From the NCBI GenBank assembly GCA_016719645.1, contig JADJYS010000014.1, positions 80,328 through 144,327 of the forward strand: DNA of 64,000 nucleotides, given 5' to 3'. A program made the position numbers and the translations under genes. Numbering within the stretch: the stretch's first letter is position 1; every line of letters starts with the position of its first letter. This document shows positions 50,227 through 58,576 of this stretch, piece by piece. The notes below the pieces were generated by a model that ran no database searches, was not told where the DNA came from, and saw only the letters and a list, made by a program, of their open reading frames with translations. This DNA comes from a bacterium. Lineage in GTDB: Bacteria; Krumholzibacteriota; Krumholzibacteriia; LZORAL124-64-63.

Positions 50227-51477
50227 GTGACCGCTTCCCTGACGCGTCCGCTCCTCACCGTCGCCCCCTGCCTGCTGTGCCTGCTGCTCGCCTGCTCCGA
50301 CGGCGCGCCCGTCGTCGAGGACGAGGACACGGACACGACCCCGCCCGACGCGATCACCGACCTGATCGCCCTGAACCCGACCTCGCAGTCGGCCACGCTG
50401 TATTGGACGGCCCCCGCCGACCGCCGCGACGACGGCGCGGACGGTTCGGTCGTCGCCTACGACCTGCGGGTGGCGGACGCCACGATCACCGAAGACAACT
50501 TCGACCAGGCGCGGGCGGTGGCAGGCGTCCCGGCGCCGGCGACGCCGCAGCTGATCCAGAGCCTGATCGTGACCGGGCTGACCCCGGGCGCCGCCAGCCA
50601 CTTCTCGCTGCGGTCGCGCGACGCCGAGGGGAACTGGAGCGCCGTCTCCGACTGCCCCCACGTCGACTGCACGGCGCCCGTGGCCGTGGAATTCCCCGAC
50701 CCCGGCCTGGAGCAGGCGATCCGCGCGCACGTCCACCGGCCGGCCGGCGGGCTGACCTCGTCGGACGTGGACACCATCCTGCACTTCACGGCCGCGGGAG
50801 CCGGGATCGCCGACCTGTCGGGGATGCAGGCCTGCCTGTCGCTGCGGACCGCCCGCCTGAGCGACAACGACATCGCCGGGCTCGAACCGCTGCGGCACCT
50901 GATCGACCTGCGCGGACTCTACCTGGACACGAACGCGGTGAGCGACCTGGAACCGCTCGCCGGCCTGCTGGACCTCCAGCAGCTCCACCTCACCTGGAAC
51001 CCAGTCACCGACCTCTCGCCGCTGGTCATGCTGCAGCAGATCCGGCAGCTGACCCTCTCGGGCACCGTCATCGCCGACTACACGCCGCTGACCTTCCTGG
51101 GGTACCTCAACGACCTCTACCTCGGCGACATGGAGCTGCAGAACATCGACTTCCTGGTGAACCTGCGCCAGCTGCGCCTGCTCAACCTGGAGATCAACCA
51201 CATCCAGTCGCTGGAGGCGCTCCGGTACCACGACATGATCGAGTCGCTCAACCTGATGCAGAACGGCATCGTGGATCTCGCACCGCTGGCCGGATTGACG
51301 AACCTGCGGAACCTGAACCTGGCCGGCAACCTCGTGGCCGACCTGCAGCCGCTGCTCGACAACGCGGGCCTGGGAGCGGGCGACGCCGTGGACCTCAGGA
51401 ACAACCCGCTCTCGGCGCAGGCGCTGGCGGTGCAGGTGCCCGCGCTGGAGGGGCGCGGGGTGGTCGTGCAGCATTGA
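50227..51477 (+). CDS. Leucine-rich-repeat lipoprotein with FN3-like domain
   Basis: A 416-residue lipoprotein starting GTG 50227 (GGAGGG). The lipobox is LLLAC (about residue 23). A fibronectin-III-like domain (about 40-140, PPDAITDLIALNPTSQSATLYW) is followed by internalin-type leucine-rich repeats of about 22 residues (about 180-400, pattern LxxLxxLxLxxNxIxDLxPL), with seven or eight units. LRR lipoproteins usually bind proteins on the cell surface. It stands alone in plus orientation among reverse-strand lipoprotein genes. Confidence 0.88.
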   Translation: MTASLTRPLLTVAPCLLCLLLACSDGAPVVEDEDTDTTPPDAITDLIALNPTSQSATLYWTAPADRRDDGADGSVVAYDLRVADATITEDNFDQARAVAGVPAPATPQLIQSLIVTGLTPGAASHFSLRSRDAEGNWSAVSDCPHVDCTAPVAVEFPDPGLEQAIRAHVHRPAGGLTSSDVDTILHFTAAGAGIADLSGMQACLSLRTARLSDNDIAGLEPLRHLIDLRGLYLDTNAVSDLEPLAGLLDLQQLHLTWNPVTDLSPLVMLQQIRQLTLSGTVIADYTPLTFLGYLNDLYLGDMELQNIDFLVNLRQLRLLNLEINHIQSLEALRYHDMIESLNLMQNGIVDLAPLAGLTNLRNLNLAGNLVADLQPLLDNAGLGAGDAVDLRNNPLSAQALAVQVPALEGRGVVVQH

Positions 51478-51538
51478 TCGCGGCTCGGGACGACCGACGG
51501 CGCGCGGCACCTCGTCCGTATGCGGATGACCAGAACAT

Positions 51539-52085
51539 TCACCGATAGAGCGCCTTGACCTCGCCCCAGCAGAGCTCCTCCACGGGTTCGGGATAGTACA
51601 GCCACCCCATCCCTCCGCTCGCGGAAATCCAGCCCGTCCCGTCCGCGGCGTCGACCAGGACGACGGCATCGTCGGGATGGGGCAGGACTTCGACGTCGTA
51701 GACGAGGCCCTGACCGAAGACGATGAAATCGCCCTCCCCCAGCAGGACGATCCCGGTGTTGTCCGCGACGAGCACCGGCTCGTAGTCGACCTGGACGCCG
51801 GTCTCCGGGGGAGCCGGAGACCGTGGACGGCGGGAGCGAGAGGCTGTCGGCGTGCACGAACACGTGCGGGTCCGTCTCCAGCCGGAACCGCGCGGCGCCC
51901 ACCTGTTCGAGATTCCTGGCGACGAGATAGAAGCGGACGGCGCTGAATGAGCTGGAGTAGTGCCCCCAGACGATCGTGCCGGCCTCGTCGAAGTACACCC
52001 CGAGGCTCGGATGGCCGCGCGGCTGGGCGCTGCCGGACGCAGCCGCCAGCATGGTCAAGACGGCGACGACGAGACTCCTCCTCAC
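51539..52085 (-). pseudogene. Exported WGxxKALYR-tail protein interrupted by a one-base frameshift
   Basis: GTG 52085 with GGAGG upstream starts a signal peptide (RRSLVVAVLTMLAAASGSAQ) and a beta-rich domain (VYFDEAGTIVWGHYSS, FYLVARNLEQVGAARF). The frame is lost at the G5 run 51807-51811 (C5 on the coding strand). Removing one base gives SGSPETGVQVDY and joins the second part (LVADNTGIVLLGEGDF), ending in GEVKALYR at 51539. The restored protein would be about 181 residues. The tail matches three neighbouring proteins. It is either a sequencing error or a decayed gene; function unknown. Confidence 0.7.
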
Positions 52086-52222
52086 GGGAACACCTCCGTT
52101 GTCCGGTGGATCCGTACGCGTCCGTCTATTCGGAACGCAGCGCCGCACGGGCGCAGGTCATTGTCGGCATGGTCGGCGCCTTTCGATGGAGTACCGCGAT
52201 GGTGGTCCAGGAATGGATCGTA

Positions 52223-52879
52223 TCATCTGTCCGGCGGCGAGTAGATCGCCTTGACCGATCCCCAGCTCATCGCCTCGCTCGACAGGAGGAGCGCGGCCGG
52301 ATCCTCGGGCCCGTAATCCCGTTGTCCGATCAGGCTGCAACGCAGGCGGGCCGGGCCGTCCCGCCGGACGACGGGTTCCGAAACGACATAGAAGTCCTGC
52401 CGGGAATCGATCGTGATCGTGCTGTGCGCGGGCGTGTCCAGCAGCAGGACGATCTGCACGTCGTAGACGGCCCGGCGGGAACCCGGGAACCGGGGGTCGT
52501 CCAGCGGCACGTCCAGCCAGTCGGTCCGGCGTTCGAAGCGATAGATGTCGATGCCGAGAACCCCGGGTTTCGGCCAGCCCTCGAAATCCCATCCCTGCTC
52601 CCCGTCGAACATGCGCCCGGAGGTGGCGAGCTCCTGCTCGCGTGTGAAGGCGCCGCCGGGGGGCGCGACGGGGCTGTCCGCCGCGAACACGAAGGTGAAA
52701 TCCGCGTGCAGCGCGTCGCGGTACCCGTCGATGTCCCTCTCGCCGTAGGCTTGGCGGAAATCCGCCATGAGCTGGTCCGGCGTCTCGGGGAACGGGATCG
52801 GATCCACTTCCGCTGGTCCGTCGCCGCCGCAGCCGGCCAGGACGGCGACGAGCAGGACGGCATGCTTCCAGGCGGGCAT
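52223..52879 (-). CDS. NTF2-like lipoprotein with WGSVKAIY tail (paralogue of the 49045 gene)
   Basis: A 218-residue lipoprotein (LLVAVLAGC lipobox near residue 16). The NTF2-like domain starts FPETPDQLMADFRQAYGE and shares FxxTPxQLMxxFRxAYxExDxxxY and LHxDFxFVFA with the lipoprotein at 49045-49974. The C-terminus reads SWGSVKAIYSPPDR. The PEGA-like domain of the paralogue is missing. Start 52879 follows GGGAGGG. It is 17 bases downstream of an OmpA-type gene on the same strand and may be co-transcribed with it. Confidence 0.78.
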   Translation of the reverse strand: MPAWKHAVLLVAVLAGCGGDGPAEVDPIPFPETPDQLMADFRQAYGERDIDGYRDALHADFTFVFAADSPVAPPGGAFTREQELATSGRMFDGEQGWDFEGWPKPGVLGIDIYRFERRTDWLDVPLDDPRFPGSRRAVYDVQIVLLLDTPAHSTITIDSRQDFYVVSEPVVRRDGPARLRCSLIGQRDYGPEDPAALLLSSEAMSWGSVKAIYSPPDR

Positions 52880-52896
52880 GGTCGACCCTCCCCCGG

Positions 52897-53721
52897 TCAG
52901 CGCTTCACGAGCTCCACGCGCCGGTTCCTGGCGCGCCCTTCTTCCGTGTCGTTGGCGGCGACGGGCGCCAGGGGCCCCACGCCGTGCCCCGCCAGCCGCG
53001 CCGCGGCGATGCCGTGCCGGGAGACGAGCGCCTGGACCACGGCCTCCGCCCTGGCCCGCGACAGCGCCAGGTTGGCGTCCAGCTGGCCCACCATGTCCGT
53101 GTGGCCCACGACCAGGAGCGTCAGGCCCGAGTCCTGACCCAGCAGCTTGGCGACCTCCGCCAGGGCGGGCTCCGACTCCGACTTCACCTCGGACGCGCCG
53201 GTATCGAAGTAGATGCCGTACAGCGCCGCGTGGCCGGCCGCCGCGAGGTCGCCCCCGAGGGCCGCCGCGTCGGCGACGATGTACTGGGCCATCGCGACCT
53301 TCTCCACGATGCGCAGCCAGATGGTGCCGTTGCCCTTCTCGACCTGGACCCAGATCTCCCGGCCGTCCTTGACGATCTTGCCGTTCACGCGGCGCTTGGG
53401 GTCGGAGGCGACGATCGTCCCGCCGGCCTTCTGGATGGCGCTCTCGTAGTTGCGCACCACCGCGAGCGGCGAGGGCTCCTGCGACCGGTCGGCGATGGCG
53501 TAGGTGATGAAGGTGTACTTGCCTTCGACGGAGAGCTTCTCCCGAGGCGCCATGCCGAAGTCGAACACCCCGTATTCCTCGACCTTGCAGTTCTGGATGG
53601 AGTAGCCGGGCATGCGCGTCGGGAAGAGCGGGTGGTCGGCGCAGCCTGCCTTGTCGGTCTGGGCTGCGACGGGAAGGGCGCACAGCAGCGCGGCGCAGAG
53701 GACCAGGATCTTGCGGGACAT
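52897..53721 (-). CDS. OmpA-family protein
   Basis: A 274-residue exported protein with a signal peptide (about residues 1-21, ending PVAAQ) and a C-terminal OmpA-like peptidoglycan-binding domain (about 165-270: IYFDTGASEVKSES, VVGHTDMVGQLDANLALSRARAEAV, GHGVGPLAPVA, RNRRVELVKR). The first 130 residues are a beta-rich region without a barrel pattern, with two Cys near residues 27 and 45, as in periplasmic OmpA-domain proteins often annotated DUF4892-like. It should anchor to peptidoglycan. AAGGAG precedes ATG 53721. Confidence 0.9.
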   Translation of the reverse strand: MSRKILVLCAALLCALPVAAQTDKAGCADHPLFPTRMPGYSIQNCKVEEYGVFDFGMAPREKLSVEGKYTFITYAIADRSQEPSPLAVVRNYESAIQKAGGTIVASDPKRRVNGKIVKDGREIWVQVEKGNGTIWLRIVEKVAMAQYIVADAAALGGDLAAAGHAALYGIYFDTGASEVKSESEPALAEVAKLLGQDSGLTLLVVGHTDMVGQLDANLALSRARAEAVVQALVSRHGIAAARLAGHGVGPLAPVAANDTEEGRARNRRVELVKR

Positions 53722-53989
53722 CGGCGACTCCTTGTCGGCGGTGAGCGGTCGGCGGTGTGCGTGACGCCCGGCGGACCATGGGTTCGGCGGCACGACGCCG
53801 CGGACGAGTCTACCACTTGATTTCCGGTTCTCATTGCGGATTCTCGGCCGCCGGCCCGCCCGGCCCGATACAGGCTCGAAGTCCTCTTCAAGTCGGAGCT
53901 CCCCCTGCCGATGAAATCACTGAGACCGGCCACGGGATGCGACCCGGCGCCGGCTCGGGCCCCGGCTTGTCATTTCCGGAGGTGGACGC

Positions 53990-54415
53990 GTGGGTCCCAT
54001 CGAACACGACGCAACGCACCCCCCGCGTGCGAAAGGTGCCGCCGAAGCCTGCGGGCAGCGCGGGGTGAGCCTGATCGAGATCATGGTCGCCACCGTGATC
54101 CTGAGCTTCGTCGCCATCGGCACGGCCGAGTTCTTCGTCCGCGGGCGCACCGGGTTCGACCAGGAGGAGCGCAAGCGCGTCGGCGTCCAGCTGGCCCAGG
54201 AGGCGCTCGAGCGCACCGTCGCGCTGCCCTATCCGCAGATCGACGCGTGGATCGAGGCGCGCACGGTCGGCACGGTCGACTACACGATCGCGGTCACCTC
54301 GCAGATGAACGTGCCGGAGCCGGACATCAAGACGGTCCGCTGCACCGTCACCTGGAACGCGACGCCGACGTCGGAACGGACGACGTCGCTGGTGACCCTC
54401 GTCTACGACAACTGA
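53990..54415 (+). CDS. Type IV pilin-like protein (PilV/GspI type)
   Basis: A 141-residue prepilin starting GTG 53990 with GGAGG six bases upstream. The leader ends in QRG, followed by VSLIEIMVATVILSFVAIG, so prepilin peptidase would cut between Gly and Val and Glu5 is present. The rest is a short beta domain. It is the first gene of a three-gene pilin operon and is probably a minor pilin initiating a type IV pilus or type II secretion pseudopilus; the core assembly genes are elsewhere. Confidence 0.88.
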   Translation: MGPIEHDATHPPRAKGAAEACGQRGVSLIEIMVATVILSFVAIGTAEFFVRGRTGFDQEERKRVGVQLAQEALERTVALPYPQIDAWIEARTVGTVDYTIAVTSQMNVPEPDIKTVRCTVTWNATPTSERTTSLVTLVYDN

Positions 54416-54428
54416 GGCGGGTGAAGAC

Positions 54429-55787
54429 GTGAAACGCATGACCCGAGCGGGATCCGGCGAAGAGGGCTACGCCCTGGCCGTGGTGATGGTCCTGGTCTTC
54501 GTGATCGGCATCATCGGCGCCGCCTTCCTTTCCCTGGCCGGCAACGAGACCCTGGCCTCGCAGGGCAGCCTGAACTCGCAGCGCGCCTTCTGGCTGGCCG
54601 AGAGCGGCAAGGCGCGGGCGCTGCGCTACCTGTCGGAGCTCAACAGCCCGCCCACCGCGGACCGCGTCATCTACCAGGACGTCGCCGGGCCGGACGGCGG
54701 CACCTACACCGTCAACTGCCTGGTCGACACGACCGCGCTGTGGGCCGTCGAGAAGGCGTTCGTGCTCGACTGCGTCGGCAACGCGGGCGGAGTCGAGCGG
54801 CGGATCCGGCAGCGGGTCCGCATGACGTCGTTCGCGCAGTACGCCATGTTCACCGACAACGAGACGTTCAACGGCAACCAGATCTGGCACATCTCCGGCG
54901 ACGTGATCGGGGGGCGCCTGCACACCAACGGCAGCCTCTGCATCTCCGGCACGCCCCGGTTCCTGGGCCTGGTCACCTCCGCCTCCGACCACATGGTCGG
55001 CTACAGCAACACCAACGTCTACGACATGAACGACTGGCCGGTCGGCAGCAACAACCCCTACTTCGCGGAGGGCGCCGAGCTGAACGCGCCCCACATCGAG
55101 GTGCCGACCACCACCCCCGACCTCAGGGACCGGGGCATGATCGGGGGCGCCTACAGCATCGCGGAAGCGGACATCGAACTGGGCTACACCGGGCTCCAGG
55201 CGGCCGTCGCGTCGCCGGGCTGGTTCCGCTACCGGGACCACTCGCCCCCGAACGGGGACTGGACCTCGGTCCGGATCGCGGACCTGGCGGACCCGGTCTT
55301 CTACTGCGACCAGAACGTCCACATCAGGGGCGTCCTGGACGGGGAGTTCACGGTCGCGAGCAGCCGGGACATCCGGATCGTGGACGACATCACGTACCAG
55401 GCGAGCGACGCCCAGGGCACGCCGCCGAACAACTGCGACGATCTGCTCGGTCTGGTGGCGGAGCAGAACATCGTCTTCGCGGACAACCCCGCGAACCAGA
55501 GCAACCTGATCGTCAACGCGGTCCTGATGGCGCTCGACACCTCGATCCAGGCCGAGAACTACTCGTCCGGCCCGCCGCGCGGCACGCTGACGATCTGGGG
55601 CGGCCTGATCCAGCGGTACCGCGGCGCGGTCGGCCAGTTCCGCAGCGGCACGATCATCCACGGCTACCAGAAGAACTACCACTACGACCCGCGCGTGACC
55701 GGCCGCGTGCCGCCGTCCTTCCCCCTCACGGGCGTGTACGAGGAAACCGGTTGGGAGGAGACCTGGGATGCGACCGATCCGTTCTGA
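54429..55787 (+). CDS. PilX/DUF4900-like pilus assembly protein
   Basis: A 452-residue protein with a hydrophobic N-terminal helix after a short basic leader (GYALAVVMVLVFVIGIIGAAF), as in PilX-like non-classical minor pilins. FWLAESGKARALRYL follows, the sequence characteristic of the PilX N-terminal region. The long C-terminal part (about 150-450) has a right-handed beta-helix-like pattern with HISGDVIGGRLHTNGSLCISG, seen in DUF4900/polymer-forming extracellular proteins. It begins 13 bases after the upstream pilin and overlaps the next gene by 20 bases. Confidence 0.83.
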   Translation: MKRMTRAGSGEEGYALAVVMVLVFVIGIIGAAFLSLAGNETLASQGSLNSQRAFWLAESGKARALRYLSELNSPPTADRVIYQDVAGPDGGTYTVNCLVDTTALWAVEKAFVLDCVGNAGGVERRIRQRVRMTSFAQYAMFTDNETFNGNQIWHISGDVIGGRLHTNGSLCISGTPRFLGLVTSASDHMVGYSNTNVYDMNDWPVGSNNPYFAEGAELNAPHIEVPTTTPDLRDRGMIGGAYSIAEADIELGYTGLQAAVASPGWFRYRDHSPPNGDWTSVRIADLADPVFYCDQNVHIRGVLDGEFTVASSRDIRIVDDITYQASDAQGTPPNNCDDLLGLVAEQNIVFADNPANQSNLIVNAVLMALDTSIQAENYSSGPPRGTLTIWGGLIQRYRGAVGQFRSGTIIHGYQKNYHYDPRVTGRVPPSFPLTGVYEETGWEETWDATDPF

Positions 55788-56265
55788 GAGCCGCCAGCGC
55801 GGCCTGACGCTGACCGAGCTGATGCTCGTCATCATGCTGAGCCTGGTGGTCATGCTCGGGGCGGGCACGATCTACCGCGGGGTGGACCACACCTTCCGGA
55901 CGAACACCCGCAAGCTGGTCGCCCAGAAGGAGTCCAGCCTGCTCTCGACCGTGATCAGCCGCCGGGTGCGCACCGCGTCGAACTTCATGATCTACGACGT
56001 CGCGGACCGCACGGCGCCCGTCGACGCGGGCAACGGCCTGGCCCTGCTGGACGGTAACGGGGTCGTGACGTACCGGCTCGAATGGGACAACACCAACCAG
56101 ACGCTGGCCGACAGCACCGGCGCCCGCGTGACGGCCATGAACCTGCAGAACCTGCTGTTCAGCGCGGACCCGGTCTCACCCAAAACGGTCCGCTACGTCT
56201 ACCAGACGTACGACGGGATCGGCAACCTCGTGGACATCCAGAGCGCGGCGTCGTTGCGCAACTGA
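55768..56265 (+). CDS. Type IV pilin-like protein (PilW type)
   Basis: A 165-residue prepilin. Leader QRG is followed by LTLTELMLVIMLSLVVMLG, with Glu at position 5 of the mature protein, the classic prepilin peptidase site. A long N-terminal helix and a C-terminal beta domain follow. The start lies inside the end of the upstream gene with GGGAGGAG before it, so translation is coupled. PilV-, PilX- and PilW-type genes together form a minor pilin tip complex. It converges on the small lipoprotein gene 18 bases away. Confidence 0.87.
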   Translation: MRPIRSESRQRGLTLTELMLVIMLSLVVMLGAGTIYRGVDHTFRTNTRKLVAQKESSLLSTVISRRVRTASNFMIYDVADRTAPVDAGNGLALLDGNGVVTYRLEWDNTNQTLADSTGARVTAMNLQNLLFSADPVSPKTVRYVYQTYDGIGNLVDIQSAASLRN

Positions 56266-56282
56266 GGGCGACGGCCATCCCC

Positions 56283-56753
56283 CTACTGCCTCATCACGTT
56301 GAAGGTGGTCGTCCCGGTGCATTCCGTGCTGCCGGCATAGCTCCAGTCGAAGCTGCCGGTGAGCGACGTGAGATCGGCCGAGAGCGTCGCATCCACGCTG
56401 TCGATGGTGACCGTGCCGGACGCCAGGGGATACGACCCCGACCACGTGACATCGGTGCCGGAGACCGTCCCGGAGAAGACCGTCCCCGGGATCAGGGAGT
56501 TCTGCAGGGCGAAGTCGCAGCTCCCGGCCGCCTGCACGATGGTGAAGGTCACCGCCAGGTCGGAATAGCTCGAGCAGCTGCCGGACGTCACGATGACGTC
56601 TTCCGTCCCCTCGTAGCTGGCGCTGCCCATGTTCGAGCACGTGTCGGGCGGCGTCACGATGCCCCCGGAGTCGTCGTCGCCGCAACCGCACGCCACCACC
56701 ACGAGCAACAGCGCGGCGGCCTGCCGGCTCTTTCCACTGATCTTGCCGAACAT
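56283..56753 (-). CDS. Small lipoprotein with Cys-rich beta domain
   Basis: A 156-residue lipoprotein (hydrophobic AAALLLVVVACGC, lipobox Cys near residue 22, Asp-rich linker). The mature part has four further Cys (TCSNMG, GSCSSY, AGSCDF, STECTG), probably two disulfides, and Ser/Thr-rich strands like lipocalin-type or DUF-type outer-membrane lipoproteins. A longer in-frame start exists up to 57062 but lacks a signal at its N-terminus, so 56753 is preferred. Function unknown. Confidence 0.72.
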   Translation of the reverse strand: MFGKISGKSRQAAALLLVVVACGCGDDDSGGIVTPPDTCSNMGSASYEGTEDVIVTSGSCSSYSDLAVTFTIVQAAGSCDFALQNSLIPGTVFSGTVSGTDVTWSGSYPLASGTVTIDSVDATLSADLTSLTGSFDWSYAGSTECTGTTTFNVMRQ

Positions 56754-57151
56754 GGCTCCCCCTTCGTTCTTCGATCCGCCCCTCGCCGACGGCCGACCGG
56801 CCGACATGAACAAAGGCGTGGAACGGCCCCGACAGGGCTCACATTTCGTCGACAGGATCCCGCCGTCGTGATATCGTCGATCAGGTCGATTGGAGGCTTT
56901 CTCCCAGGAGGCCAAGAGAAGCATGAACGCTCCCACGACTTCCCGCCCCCGTCCGCTCTCGGCCCGATCGGGCTTCATTAGATGCCGCCTGCATGCGGCA
57001 ATAATGACCTGAGGGCTCGGGATTCCGGAACGCGCGTCGGTCCGGGCCGAACGGCGCCGCACACGACGTAGCGACCCCGACCATCGTCCTGCCCCGAGCC
57101 CCGCCGGGCTAGCCGGCGGCGCGCCTCCGTGCGCGCCGCCACGGGGGGCAG
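56754..57151. other. Intergenic gap with hairpin next to the PcfJ-like start
   Basis: A 398-base gap without a supported gene. It holds an AT-rich patch near 56975-57010 (with the small hairpin TGCCGC/GCGGCA at 56983-57000). A 10-bp GC hairpin (57115-57124 with 57131-57140) ends 11 bases before the ATG at 57152, close enough to affect ribosome access. Confidence 0.5.
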
Positions 57152-58456
57152 ATGATGGAGAGCTGCTACGCCGATTTGCCGGAAACGGGAGAGGATCGTG
57201 CCGTCCGCAACCGCCGCCTGCGGGCCGCCGCCGAACAGAGGGCCGCCCGGCGCAAGCAGGAACGGCTCGAGAAACGCCGACAGGACGAGCTCGCGAGCGC
57301 CGTCATGCGCGCGCGGATCGCCTCGAACAGGAAGCGCGACCGCGCGAGGATCTCCGAAGAATACTTCTACGAGCGCAAGTTCGACCGCAGGTACCGCAAG
57401 AAGATCAACCGGCTCCTGTCCGCGCTGCAGGCGCGTTCGCCGCAGCTCCTGCGGCTCGACCACGGCGACGCCCTGGTCCGCCTCCTGCGGCGGTCGTGGT
57501 GCCGGGAGCCCGGAGACTGGCGCCCGACCACCCGCGACCCCCTCGCTTCCCTGCTGTCGCTGTCGGCGCACCTGCTCGCGGTCTACCCCGTTCCGGCGTT
57601 CCTGGTGAAGGCCCTCATCGTGTCCGACGACGCCGACAGCCGGCGCCCCGGCACCGCGCAGCTGTTCGACCACCTGGCCCAGGGCGGCAGCATGCGCAAG
57701 GCCGTCGATCTCGGTCTCGTCCCCTACCCCCTCACGCGACGGATGTGCCACCTCTTCGTGAACACCCGGGCGCATCTGTCCGTGAGGGACGCCCTGCTGC
57801 GTGCCCTGATCCTCGGCCACGGCGGGAGCGGGTGGCTGTTCCAGGCCGCGCTGAGAGCCGGCTTCCCCGACAAGCCGTTCCGCTCCTCCCGGCTGTCGTC
57901 GGACCTGATCCGCTGGCTTGCCGTCCAGCCGGGCCTGAGGCCCGGCCAGCTCAAGCCCATCATCGACTATCTCGATCATCGTTATCGTCACGAAGGTGAT
58001 TTCGTGTTCGCCGGACTGACGCTGAAATCCCTCACCGACGAAATGCATGCCTGGTACGGCGACGACAGCTCGATGCCCGTCTGCTACACGTTCCGGCCCT
58101 CGGGCCTGTCCGCGGGCGCGTGGACGGTCGAGGCCGGCCCCGGGAGGGGGGCGGATCAGCGTGTCGTCTGGACCATGCAGGAAATCCTCGGACACCGGGA
58201 CCTCGTCCAGGAAGGCCGCGCCATGAGGCACTGCGTCGCGAACTATGCCGGTTCCGTCTCGCACTGCAACAACTCGATCTGGTCGCTCCGATACAACAAC
58301 GCGCGGGCGCTCACCGTCATGGTCAATGCCAAGGACAGGGCGATCGTCGAGGCGTGCGGCAAGTGCAACCGGGCGCCGAAGACCCGGGAGATCGACATCC
58401 TGAAGACCTGGGCCGTCGACAACAGGCTGGAGATGCCGGATTGGTGCGATCTCTGA
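57152..58456 (+). CDS. PcfJ-like protein
   Basis: A 434-residue cytoplasmic protein. The N-terminal 80 residues are strongly basic and helical (RRLRAAAEQRAARRKQERL). A helical middle part follows. The C-terminal region (about 345-425) carries the PcfJ signature: LVQEGRAMRHCVANYA, then SIWSLR and LTVMVNAKDRAIVEACGKCNR. PcfJ is named from the enterococcal conjugative plasmid pCF10, and chromosomal relatives are common but uncharacterised. The conserved His-Cys and Cys-x-x-Cys residues suggest a catalytic or nucleic-acid-binding role, an inference. There are no obvious conjugation genes nearby. Confidence 0.8.
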   Translation: MMESCYADLPETGEDRAVRNRRLRAAAEQRAARRKQERLEKRRQDELASAVMRARIASNRKRDRARISEEYFYERKFDRRYRKKINRLLSALQARSPQLLRLDHGDALVRLLRRSWCREPGDWRPTTRDPLASLLSLSAHLLAVYPVPAFLVKALIVSDDADSRRPGTAQLFDHLAQGGSMRKAVDLGLVPYPLTRRMCHLFVNTRAHLSVRDALLRALILGHGGSGWLFQAALRAGFPDKPFRSSRLSSDLIRWLAVQPGLRPGQLKPIIDYLDHRYRHEGDFVFAGLTLKSLTDEMHAWYGDDSSMPVCYTFRPSGLSAGAWTVEAGPGRGADQRVVWTMQEILGHRDLVQEGRAMRHCVANYAGSVSHCNNSIWSLRYNNARALTVMVNAKDRAIVEACGKCNRAPKTREIDILKTWAVDNRLEMPDWCDL

Positions 58457-58576
58457 TCCCGGCGGCGGGCAGGGGCTATCCCGAGGGCAGGCGCGACGGG
58501 CGCGAGTGCGCAGGCGCCGGCATGTTGCTTCATCATCGTTGCGACCGGCCGGCGACCGGCCTCCCGCGCCGGACGC

